From Bacteroidales bacterium (GTDB lineage: Bacteria; Bacteroidota; Bacteroidia; Bacteroidales; UBA7960), in contig SKSI01000182.1 of assembly GCA_007123065.1 (NCBI GenBank), positions 1 through 13,718 on the forward strand: a stretch of 13,718 nucleotides of DNA, given 5' to 3'. Position 1 is the first letter of the stretch. Every line of letters begins with the position of its first letter. A program made the position numbers and the translations under genes. The notes under the pieces were generated by a model. That model ran no database searches. It was not told the origin of the DNA and worked only from the letters and a program-made list of their open reading frames with translations. Shown here piece after piece: positions 8,145 to 13,718 of the stretch.

Positions 8145-8152
8145 TACCTTTG
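8145..8152 (+). promoter_or_regulatory. Putative -7 element of the promoter for the operon at 8184
   Basis: TACCTTTG followed by C (context TATACCTTTGC) is a close match to the Bacteroidota -7 consensus TAnnTTTG. No good TTTG lies at the expected -33 position (only TGTTTC near 8123-8128). Transcription would start about 25 bases before the ATG at 8184. Confidence 0.5.
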
Positions 8153-8183
8153 CATATTCATATAAATCAACAATTATAAACAC

Positions 8184-8768
8184 ATGAAAACAGTTATTCA
8201 GATTGTGCTGGCCATAGTGATCATCGCATTGGTTTATTTTGTATACGATAGCATCATGGAACCCGTAAGGTTTCGCCAGGAGGTACAAGTTCGTGAGGCA
8301 GAGATCATTCAGAGGCTAAAGGACATCAGAGAGGTTCAAAGATCTCACAGGTCCCGTTACCAGAGGTTTACTGGCGATCTTGATTCGCTTGTGACGTTTT
8401 TTAACATTGACTCATTGCCGCTCATTCGTGCAATCGGACACGTGCCGGATACATTAACCGAGTCGGAAGCAGTTCGCCTGGGCATTGTCGAGCGTGATAC
8501 CATCTGGATAGCTGCCAAAGACAGTTTGCTTCGCAATGTCCGTTATCCGGTTGAACAGCTGCCTTATGTTCCCTACGGACAAGGAGCCCGCTTTGAAATG
8601 AATGCAGGCTTTATTGAGCGAGGCTTGGTCAGACTTCCTGTTTTTGAGGCTTCTGTCCAGGCTCACGTTTATATGTCGGACCTTGATAATTGGCGTGTTT
8701 ATTATACCCGCGAAGACCTTAGGGTCGGCTCTATGATGGAAGCCGTTCTTGATGGCAACTGGGAGTAA
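8184..8768 (+). CDS. Conserved hypothetical protein with one N-terminal membrane helix
   Basis: A 194-residue protein with no enzyme motif. Residues 4-25 form one hydrophobic helix (VIQIVLAIVIIALVYFVYDS) after a short MKT N-terminus, so it is probably anchored in the inner membrane with the rest in the periplasm. Residues 30-60 are highly charged and likely helical (REAEIIQRLKDIREVQ). RYQRFTGDLDSLVTFF (58-73) then recalls the layout of type II/IV pseudopilins, in which a long N-terminal helix is followed by a Tyr-x-x-x-x-Gly type segment; no pilin-type peptidase site is evident. Later blocks include TLTESEAVRLGIVERDTIW. I recall similar proteins in front of DUF3822 and rsmD in other Bacteroidota, but the function is unknown. 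It is first in the likely operon, and the next gene begins 10 bases after its stop. Confidence 0.85.
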   Translation: MKTVIQIVLAIVIIALVYFVYDSIMEPVRFRQEVQVREAEIIQRLKDIREVQRSHRSRYQRFTGDLDSLVTFFNIDSLPLIRAIGHVPDTLTESEAVRLGIVERDTIWIAAKDSLLRNVRYPVEQLPYVPYGQGARFEMNAGFIERGLVRLPVFEASVQAHVYMSDLDNWRVYYTREDLRVGSMMEAVLDGNWE

Positions 8769-8778
8769 AGTCATAAAT

Positions 8779-9645
8779 ATGACAGGCTCTTTTCGGAATA
8801 TCATTCGTATTGGCGATACATCCGGTCCGGAGCCCTTTGAAAAAAAAATACTATCCATCGGGCTTCGGCCCGATGGATTTGTTTTTTCCGTTCTGGATGC
8901 TGAAAACTTTAAATACCTCAGGCTGGAAGACTATGAGCATTCCTCTGATGATTATGACGATCAATTTTTAGTGGACCTGAAGCAGTTTCTCGTTGATAAT
9001 AATTTGTATAAAGCACCCTTTAAGCAAGTTCATGTTTCTTTGTTTACACCGAGTCTGCTGCTAATACCTGCCGATATTTGCCTGGAAAATGAAACAGAAA
9101 ACACATTTCGCTTCTTTGCAGGGCTTCAGGAGGATCATTTGATTCGTAGCGATAAACTAAACAACCTTGATGCATACGGCATCTATGACTTCCATAAAGA
9201 GATCAAAAACTTTCTTGATGAGAGTTTTGACTCTTATCGGCTCAGACATCAGGGTAATGCCCTTATAGAGAGCACGCTCGCAGCGACTCAGTTGGAAAAC
9301 TGGGATGCGGATATTGTTTTGCATTTAAAACGTTCATTTTTTGAGGTCATTCTTTTGGAAAAAGGAAAGGTCAGCCTTTATCAATCATTTGAATACCGGA
9401 CATTAGATGATCTCCTTTATTATCTTTTTTATGTTCTGGAGCAATTTGATAAAAATGCAGCATATCAGAGACTTTTGCTGATTGGAGAGATCAGCGTGGA
9501 TTGTAAATCCTATCAAACACTTGCAAGTCTGTTCCATAAAGTTTCATTCCCGGAAAGGAATGATGCCTTCCAATATGCCGGGGTTTTTGATCAGATCCCC
9601 GGTCAGTATTACTATAACTTGTTAAACCTTGTTACATGCGGATAA
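8779..9645 (+). CDS. DUF3822-type protein
   Basis: A 288-residue cytoplasmic protein from ATG at 8779 (an in-frame ATG at 8752 and a TTG at 8749 would overlap the previous gene and add nothing family-like). The opening KKILSIGLRPDGFVFSVLDA and its place directly before rsmD fit the Bacteroidota DUF3822 family. I recall a structure of that family with an actin-like ATPase (ASKHA) fold; I cannot check this here. No signal peptide or membrane segment is seen. The C-terminal half alternates beta-like segments (ADIVLHLKRSFFEVILLEKGK, then RLLLIGEISVD), as expected for such a fold, but no intact ATP-binding signature is obvious. Oddities: a perfect UUCG hairpin plus T-run lies inside codons 25-37, and after Met1 the protein contains no methionine, so translation cannot restart downstream. 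It overlaps rsmD by 10 bases. Confidence 0.8.
   Translation: MTGSFRNIIRIGDTSGPEPFEKKILSIGLRPDGFVFSVLDAENFKYLRLEDYEHSSDDYDDQFLVDLKQFLVDNNLYKAPFKQVHVSLFTPSLLLIPADICLENETENTFRFFAGLQEDHLIRSDKLNNLDAYGIYDFHKEIKNFLDESFDSYRLRHQGNALIESTLAATQLENWDADIVLHLKRSFFEVILLEKGKVSLYQSFEYRTLDDLLYYLFYVLEQFDKNAAYQRLLLIGEISVDCKSYQTLASLFHKVSFPERNDAFQYAGVFDQIPGQYYYNLLNLVTCG
8853..8887 (+). terminator. Intrinsic-terminator-like hairpin inside the DUF3822 gene
   Basis: ATCCATCGGGC (8853-8863), loop TTCG (8864-8867) and GCCCGATGGAT (8868-8878) form a perfect 11-base-pair stem. The loop is the hyperstable C(UUCG)G tetraloop, and TTGTTTTTT (8879-8887) follows. A run of nine A's (8840-8848) lies just upstream, so the structure could also act on the opposite strand. 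It has every sequence mark of a Rho-independent terminator, yet it lies 85 bases past the stop of the membrane-protein gene and in frame inside the next gene, encoding SIGLRPDGF. Whether it terminates, attenuates or only looks like a terminator cannot be told from sequence. Confidence 0.7.
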
Positions 9646-10184
9646 TTGGAGGACGACTCAACCGAAGACAGATCAGACCGCCAGCAGGCCTGCCTGTCAG
9701 GCCAACCACAGATAAGGCCAAGGAAGCATTGTTCAATATTCTCAACAATCATATCGACTTTGAAGCAGTTCGGGTGCTGGATCTTTTTTCAGGAACAGGA
9801 AGTATTGCTTACGAATTTGCTTCCCGCAATGCCATTGAAGTAATTGCCGTTGATAATAACTTACGATGTACGCGGTTCATAAAGGAGGTTAAGGGTAAGT
9901 ATGCGCTGGATAACCTAACTGTATTAAATGCTGACGCATTGCGATTCCTGAGAAACGTGTCAACCCAATTCGATATCATCTTTTGTGACCCACCTTACGA
10001 AATGAAAGGTATCGAAGAAATTCCCGGGCTTGTGTTTGATGGCAATCTGTTGTTGCCCAATGGTTTTTTAATCCTTGAACACACTGATAGTGTAAGGGTC
10101 GACAATCATCCGGCATTTGTGTTTAAAAGGAATTACAGCAAAGTGCATTTCAGCTTCTTTGAAGCCGCAGGAAATGCTTCCTGA
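9636..10184 (+). CDS. rsmD: 16S rRNA (guanine(966)-N2)-methyltransferase
   Basis: SAM-dependent enzyme that adds a methyl group to N2 of G966 in 16S rRNA during small-subunit assembly. It has 182 residues, the usual size. It starts with the family's MRIIGGRLNRRQI and VRPTTDKAKEALFNIL. The SAM-binding motif I is VLDLFSGTGSI (47-57), and the catalytic motif IV is D118-P-P-Y121 in IIFCDPPYE. The acidic residue of motif II is in VIAVDNN. The ATG at 9636 overlaps the end of the DUF3822 gene by 10 bases in another frame, which indicates translational coupling. It is followed by coaD, a common pairing in bacteria. Confidence 0.95.
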   Translation: MRIIGGRLNRRQIRPPAGLPVRPTTDKAKEALFNILNNHIDFEAVRVLDLFSGTGSIAYEFASRNAIEVIAVDNNLRCTRFIKEVKGKYALDNLTVLNADALRFLRNVSTQFDIIFCDPPYEMKGIEEIPGLVFDGNLLLPNGFLILEHTDSVRVDNHPAFVFKRNYSKVHFSFFEAAGNAS

Positions 10185-10233
10185 TTTTTCCTATATTTAC
10201 ATCATAAATCCGCATATAAAACATTTCAAACCC

Positions 10234-10710
10234 ATGAAAAGAATTGCCCTTTTTCCCGGCTCGTTTGACCCGATCACCAAAGGACATGAGTCTATTATAT
10301 TGCGCGCATTGCCATTATTTGAAAAAATCGTCATTGCTATAGGTGTAAATGAACAGAAGAAAAGCTTTTTCTCCCTTGAGAAAAGAAAAAAATGGATTGC
10401 ACAAGTTTTTAGAGATTGCCCTCAAATTGAGGTGATCACCTATGAAGGACTTACCGTGGATCTTTGTAAACAGCTCGGTGTGAATTATATTCTCAGAGGC
10501 TTGAGGACTTCCGCTGATTTCGAATTTGAGCGCAGCATCGGGCAAATGAACAAAAAAATGCTCCCTGACCTGGAAACGGTCTTTCTTTTAACTACACCGG
10601 AATACACGGCCTTAAACTCCAATATTGTACGCGAAATCATCCGGTACGGTGGCGATGTGTCCGCATTTATCCCGGAAGGTCTTGATGTCAGCGAGGGGCT
10701 CAAAAAGTAA
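10234..10710 (+). CDS. coaD: Phosphopantetheine adenylyltransferase
   Basis: Fourth-step enzyme of coenzyme A synthesis: it joins AMP from ATP to 4'-phosphopantetheine, giving dephospho-CoA. From ATG at 10234 it has 158 residues, the normal bacterial length. The nucleotidyltransferase motif is GSFDPITKGH (9-18; TxGH with H18). YILRGLRTSADFEFE (85-99) holds the conserved substrate-binding Arg residues. TPEYTALNSNIVREI (121-135) replaces the more usual SSS-VRE with NSN-VRE. An open frame continues upstream to 10117 inside rsmD, but that extension is unlike CoaD and is not used. It lies 49 bases after rsmD; no promoter could be recognised there, so it is probably part of the same operon. Confidence 0.95.
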   Translation: MKRIALFPGSFDPITKGHESIILRALPLFEKIVIAIGVNEQKKSFFSLEKRKKWIAQVFRDCPQIEVITYEGLTVDLCKQLGVNYILRGLRTSADFEFERSIGQMNKKMLPDLETVFLLTTPEYTALNSNIVREIIRYGGDVSAFIPEGLDVSEGLKK

Positions 10711-10735
10711 CATTTCTGCCAAAAACCCGTTCCCC

Positions 10736-10752
10736 AATAAGTAAAACTTATT
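10736..10752. repeat. Inverted repeat between coaD and the thioredoxin-like gene
   Basis: AATAAGT, AAA, ACTTATT is a perfect 7-base inverted repeat, 25 bases past the coaD stop and 24 bases before the next ATG. It is AT-rich with little T-run after it (TT only), so it would be a weak terminator; an operator for the downstream gene is equally possible. No TAnnTTTG element is seen in this 66-base gap. Confidence 0.35.
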
Positions 10753-10776
10753 TTCCGACAAAATCAGGTACCAACT

Positions 10777-12186
10777 ATGAAAAAACCAGGGATGTTTCTG
10801 GTGATAATTTTACTCGCTACCCGTTTGTTTGGCGCCGGTGATGTGAATGTTTCCGGATATTTTCCCGGTGCTGAAGGGGAAACCATTCAGCTGTTGACTT
10901 ATAAGGACTTGGTAAGCAGACAACCGGATAAACTGGCTACAGTTATAATCGGTGAAGACGGATCCTTTCAGTTTCAGGTTCCACTGCAGGAAGGTCGGTT
11001 GCTATTCTTTCGCATTTTTAATGCACGAAACTATTTCTACGCCAATCCGGGTGAATCCTTTAAAGTGCAATATGAGAAGCTGACTATTAATGATTATGAA
11101 GTTGATGAAGCAATGCTTTTTCGTCAGCGCTTTTTAAATGTATCTATTCAGGGTGCTTTGCCTGACAAGGATTACCTGAACGAAATGACTTCCATTATGG
11201 ATGAAATGGTTGCAACCTACCTTGAAGATGAGGTTGCCGGAAGGGTGAGGGCAAATCACAGAAACTCTCTGGAAAATTTTGTTTTGCAAGTTGACTCTGT
11301 ATTTAACGGTGTGGCTGATCATTTTCTTCGCGATTATATCAGGTATAACGTGGCTTATTTGCAAAGAACACTTCATGTACGCGGGTTTCATGCACTTTTT
11401 CATGACCAGATAAAGAATCAGCCCATTTTGTATCTTAATCCGGTGTATATGGACTTTTTCAGAAGCTTGTTTGATAACTATGTTTTCTCGATGAGTCGAA
11501 GCATTCAAATGAACCGGCTGGAAGAAGCCGTGAACCGGGATGCGAGTTTTACAAAGCTGATGGATGTATTGGCTGGTGACAGCATTCTGAAGGATGAAGT
11601 ATTGCGGGAACTTGTTTTGCTGGTGAGCGTTGACCGGATGTTTGCCATGCCCGATTTTTTGAACCATAAGCTTCTGGCCATCCTTGAGGACGCAGAACAA
11701 AAAAGCAATCACCCGGAACATCGTGCCATGGCATATAACATTGCAAAAAAGCATCAGCAAAGCTTTCATGAAGGGGCTTACGCTGCAAATTTTCGATTAT
11801 CTGACAAGGAAGGAAACATTTTTGAGCTCAATGATTACCATGACAGTTATCTCTATCTGTTTTTCTGGGCTTCATGGTGCCCGCTTTCGATGCAGAGCAT
11901 TGACCCGATGGAGGATATTGCCCGGGACTTTAAAGGGCAATTGGAGTTGTTGGGTGTTTTGGTAGACAGAAAGCCTCAAAATGTATCAAACCTAATGGAA
12001 AACAACAATCTTTCATTTCCTCTGGTTCATTTTGATGGTGATTATGATTTACTTAGAGATTTTGGTATAACAACAGCTCCGTTTTACATTCTTATTGGAC
12101 CCGGGGGACAGATTCATTCACATCCTTTTGTGCCTCCGCACTGGGGCGCTGATGAAGCCTTGGAGGAAATCCTTGATCAGCGTTGA
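10777..12186 (+). CDS. Exported thioredoxin-fold protein, single-cysteine WCPLS (TlpA/ResA-like C-terminus)
   Basis: A 469-residue protein with a signal peptide (residues 1-20, KKPGMFLVIILLATRLFGA). A beta-rich N-terminal domain (about 21-105: VNVSGYFPGAEGETIQLL, then DGSFQFQVPL) is like the DUF4369-type domains that precede Bacteroidota thioredoxins. A long helical middle region (about 110-330) follows, and then a TlpA-like thioredoxin domain (about 333-469). The active-site position reads W367-C368-P-L-S371: the first cysteine is present, the resolving one is serine, and C368 is the only cysteine in the whole protein. The cis-proline loop is kept (TTAPFYILIG). It therefore cannot form the usual internal disulfide. 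Possible roles are monothiol exchange, peroxide or substrate binding, or a structural part; I cannot choose between them. It is probably periplasmic. The convergent NUDIX gene ends 24 bases away. Confidence 0.85.
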   Translation: MKKPGMFLVIILLATRLFGAGDVNVSGYFPGAEGETIQLLTYKDLVSRQPDKLATVIIGEDGSFQFQVPLQEGRLLFFRIFNARNYFYANPGESFKVQYEKLTINDYEVDEAMLFRQRFLNVSIQGALPDKDYLNEMTSIMDEMVATYLEDEVAGRVRANHRNSLENFVLQVDSVFNGVADHFLRDYIRYNVAYLQRTLHVRGFHALFHDQIKNQPILYLNPVYMDFFRSLFDNYVFSMSRSIQMNRLEEAVNRDASFTKLMDVLAGDSILKDEVLRELVLLVSVDRMFAMPDFLNHKLLAILEDAEQKSNHPEHRAMAYNIAKKHQQSFHEGAYAANFRLSDKEGNIFELNDYHDSYLYLFFWASWCPLSMQSIDPMEDIARDFKGQLELLGVLVDRKPQNVSNLMENNNLSFPLVHFDGDYDLLRDFGITTAPFYILIGPGGQIHSHPFVPPHWGADEALEEILDQR

Positions 12187-12210
12187 TATAGCCTGATCTG
12201 GAACCATCTT

Positions 12211-12828
12211 TTATTGAGCTGTTTTGAGACAAAAATCCAACAGCCCCCGGATGTTCCCATAGGTGTTCTTTTTAATGTCTTCAAGATCACCCGGACTGCG
12301 CCATTCTGCCGTTTCAATGCCTTCTGAATGCTGCGGTACCGGTGTTTCATCTTTATGATGCCTCATCAGAAACCAGCTTGTCTTCTTCAAAATCCATTTG
12401 TCGTTTTGACCCGAATAAATATGGTAGGTGGCCGGCAAGCCGGAGATCACATGAATTGCACTGATTCCGCACTCTTCGCGCACTTCTCTGATTGCTGCTT
12501 CCTGCGGGAATTCATTTTTTTCCAAAACGCCCTTGGGAAGGTCCCACCGACCATTTCTGAAAATAAACAGCCACTGACCCTTTCCGTTTACTACAAGACC
12601 ACCGGCGGCTTCAAGAAGTTCAAAGAAGGTAAGAAATATACGAAAAAACCTTTCCGGATGATCACTGATATAGGTCAGCCTTTCATCCGTGCTGCGAAGA
12701 AAAGCAATGATATCTGCCCATTCCGGTTTGCGATGAATGGTTGTTCCTTTGCTGATACCTGAGCTCTCGCAACCATGAATGAATTGTATAAGCCTTTTGT
12801 CAAAAAAAACACTGATCTCTTTGTTCAT
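12211..12828 (-). CDS. NUDIX hydrolase
   Basis: A 205-residue cytoplasmic protein with a perfect Nudix box at 100-122: G-x5-E-x7-REV-x-EE-x-G-I (GVLEKNEFPQ, then EAAIREVREECGI). This binds the metal and hydrolyses a nucleoside diphosphate linked to another group. The domain begins near residue 74 (AAGGLVVNGKGQWLFIFRNGRWDLPKG). The first 70 residues form an N-terminal extension with no motif I recognise (WADIIAFLRSTDERLTYIS and so on), as seen in other Bacteroidota proteins of this type. The substrate is unknown. It is divergent from pyrE, with 88 bases between the start codons; I recall this arrangement as frequent in Bacteroidota. Confidence 0.9.
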   Translation of the reverse strand: MNKEISVFFDKRLIQFIHGCESSGISKGTTIHRKPEWADIIAFLRSTDERLTYISDHPERFFRIFLTFFELLEAAGGLVVNGKGQWLFIFRNGRWDLPKGVLEKNEFPQEAAIREVREECGISAIHVISGLPATYHIYSGQNDKWILKKTSWFLMRHHKDETPVPQHSEGIETAEWRSPGDLEDIKKNTYGNIRGLLDFCLKTAQ

Positions 12829-12883
12829 CCTGAGGATCCCGGTTGGTGCATATTAAAGATGCTGCTGTTGCTTCAAATTTTAT

Positions 12884-12891
12884 TAGTTTTG
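12884..12891 (+). promoter_or_regulatory. Putative -7 element of the pyrE promoter
   Basis: TAGTTTTG matches TAnnTTTG and sits in TTAGTTTTGC, the same ten bases as before lptD. Transcription would begin near 12898, about 20 bases before the chosen ATG. That rules against the upstream TTG at 12896 as the start codon. The -33 box is poor (GTTG at 12867-12870, too close). Confidence 0.45.
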
Positions 12892-12916
12892 CGAGTTGAT
12901 TCCTTGTAACACTTTA

Positions 12917-13570
12917 ATGAGTATGAAGCAAAACGATTCACCTGCTTATTCGCTTGCAGATAGATTACTGCAAATTAAAGCAATAAAACTGAATGTTAAA
13001 AATCCATTTACATGGGCTTCTGGTTTGCGGGCTCCAATCTATTGTGACAACAGGCGCATCCTTTCTTTCCCCGAAATTCGCTCCTGGGTCGCTGATCGTT
13101 TTGTCGATATGGTGCGCAAGACATATCCTGACACAGAGCTGATTGCCGGCGTTGCTACCGGTGCCATTGCTATCGGTGTTCTTGTGGCAGAAAGGATGGA
13201 TCTGCCGTTTGTATATGTTAGAAGCAAACCAAAATCTCACGGACTGGCATCGCAGGTTGAAGGTCATGCACCACCCGGGGAAATGACTGTAATTGTTGAA
13301 GATCTGGTTTCTACGGCTAAAAGCAGCCTTGCAGCCTATTATGCTCTTCAGGAAAAAGAGTTGACGGTACTTGGAATGGCTTCCATTTTTTCCTATGATC
13401 TGGACATCGCTGCAGAAAACCTTTCAAATGCAGGTTGCAAACTGGTGTCTTTAAGTAATTATGATGCTTTGCTTGAAACTGCCATCATGAAAAACATCAT
13501 CAGCACTGAAGACTTGCCTGAGCTAAAAAAATGGCGCAAAGATCCCCAAAACTGGTATCATGCCCAATAG
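12917..13570 (+). CDS. pyrE: Orotate phosphoribosyltransferase
   Basis: Makes orotidine 5'-phosphate from orotate and PRPP in pyrimidine synthesis. It has 217 residues from ATG at 12917; a second ATG two codons on (12923) is equally possible. Family blocks in order are LLQIKAIKLNVKNPFTWASG (17-36), PIYCDNRRILSFPEIR (40-55), the flexible catalytic loop RSKPKSHGLASQVEG (102-116, with K104, K106 and H108) and the PRPP-binding loop VIVEDLVSTAKSS (125-137, with acidic E128-D129). The loop has Ala where STG is usual (S-T-A-K). An SRPBCC-type gene begins 121 bases after its stop, the order I recall from other Bacteroidota. Confidence 0.95.
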   Translation: MSMKQNDSPAYSLADRLLQIKAIKLNVKNPFTWASGLRAPIYCDNRRILSFPEIRSWVADRFVDMVRKTYPDTELIAGVATGAIAIGVLVAERMDLPFVYVRSKPKSHGLASQVEGHAPPGEMTVIVEDLVSTAKSSLAAYYALQEKELTVLGMASIFSYDLDIAAENLSNAGCKLVSLSNYDALLETAIMKNIISTEDLPELKKWRKDPQNWYHAQ

Positions 13571-13610
13571 TTTATTAAACCATCATCACAGGTCTTTCAG
13601 ATAGAATTAT

Positions 13611-13682
13611 CTTAACCTTAACCTTAACCTTAACCTTAATCTTAACCTTAACCTTAACCTTAACCTTAACCTTAATCTTAAC
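13611..13682. repeat. Tandem hexanucleotide array, 12 x CTTAAY
   Basis: Twelve perfect 6-base units fill 72 bases: four CTTAAC, one CTTAAT, five CTTAAC, one CTTAAT, one CTTAAC. The only variation is the last base of units 5 and 11. The array starts 41 bases after the pyrE stop and ends 8 bases before the ATG of the next gene. In the frame of that ATG each unit carries TAA, so it is not an N-terminal extension. It is the longest simple repeat in the window and a candidate for strand-slippage length change that would alter the 5' region of the downstream gene. Confidence 0.95.
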
Positions 13683-13690
13683 CTCAGAAT

Positions 13691-13718
13691 ATGGCACAAT
13701 TTGAAAGCGATTGCATCA
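13691..13718 (+). CDS. SRPBCC-type protein, 5' end only (cut by the window edge)
   Basis: ATG at 13691 opens a frame reading MAQFESDCI before the window ends. The M-x-x-FES start and the position just after pyrE match what I recall of the small SRPBCC (START/polyketide-cyclase-like) proteins that follow pyrE in Bacteroidota. With nine residues visible this rests mainly on gene order. No Shine-Dalgarno is seen; the CTTAAY array directly precedes it. Confidence 0.5.

Noticed and set aside
10117..10233. Longer CoaD with 39 extra N-terminal residues
   Set aside because: The extension lies inside rsmD and resembles no CoaD; the ATG at 10234 gives the exact family start MKRIALFPGSFDP.
11134..11769. 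Minus-strand open frame of 211 codons inside the thioredoxin-like gene
   Set aside because: Opposite the helical middle region of a good gene; composition is that of an antisense shadow.
12896..12916. TTG start for pyrE
   Set aside because: It is only 5 bases past the -7 element, at or before the likely transcription start, and adds residues not seen in the family.
13611..13682. CTTAAC array as a CRISPR array or a true telomere
   Set aside because: There are no spacers, the unit is only 6 bases, and the array lies inside a normal gene cluster.

Overview
The window looks like a chromosomal core region of a Bacteroidota species. The evidence is an LptD of the Bacteroidota type, a DUF3822-type protein directly before rsmD, and the NUDIX / pyrE / SRPBCC order. 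It also includes TAnnTTTG-type -7 promoter elements and an almost complete lack of Shine-Dalgarno sequences. No phage, integrase, transposase, CRISPR array, rRNA or tRNA is visible. Nearly all of the sequence is accounted for by twelve complete genes and one gene cut by the right edge. No stretch without a gene is longer than about 230 bases.

Layout. (1) 62-4019, minus strand: a murein amidase (AmiC type with a SPOR-like tail) is followed by a PBP4-type D,D-carboxypeptidase, and then, after a 180-base AT-rich gap, by the branched-chain aminotransferase ilvE. (2) 4020-4120: a compact divergent promoter region with two small palindromes. A good Bacteroidota promoter for the amidase reaches into the first codons of the opposite gene. 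(3) 4121-6868, plus strand: lptD, which starts at TTG and meets a convergent Ldh2-family dehydrogenase (6865-7953, minus) with a 4-base overlap of the stop codons. (4) 8184-10710, plus strand: a likely operon of a one-helix membrane protein, a DUF3822-type protein, rsmD and coaD. A textbook intrinsic-terminator structure lies inside the start of the DUF3822 gene. (5) 10777-12186: an exported thioredoxin-fold protein with a single-cysteine WCPLS site, convergent with (6) a NUDIX hydrolase (12211-12828, minus) that is divergent from pyrE (12917-13570). (7) Between pyrE and the start of an SRPBCC-type gene lies a 72-base tandem array of twelve CTTAAY hexamers that ends 8 bases before the next ATG.

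Functionally the left half concerns the cell envelope: peptidoglycan trimming (amidase, PBP4) beside LPS insertion (LptD). The right half is housekeeping: ribosome methylation, coenzyme A, pyrimidines and a NUDIX enzyme. I did not find a clearly new multi-gene system. The observations most worth a second look are the terminator hairpin embedded in the DUF3822 coding sequence, the CTTAAY array at the SRPBCC start, the possible PilM/PilN-like pairing of DUF3822 with its membrane-protein neighbour, and the palindromes in the amidase/lptD divergent promoter region.
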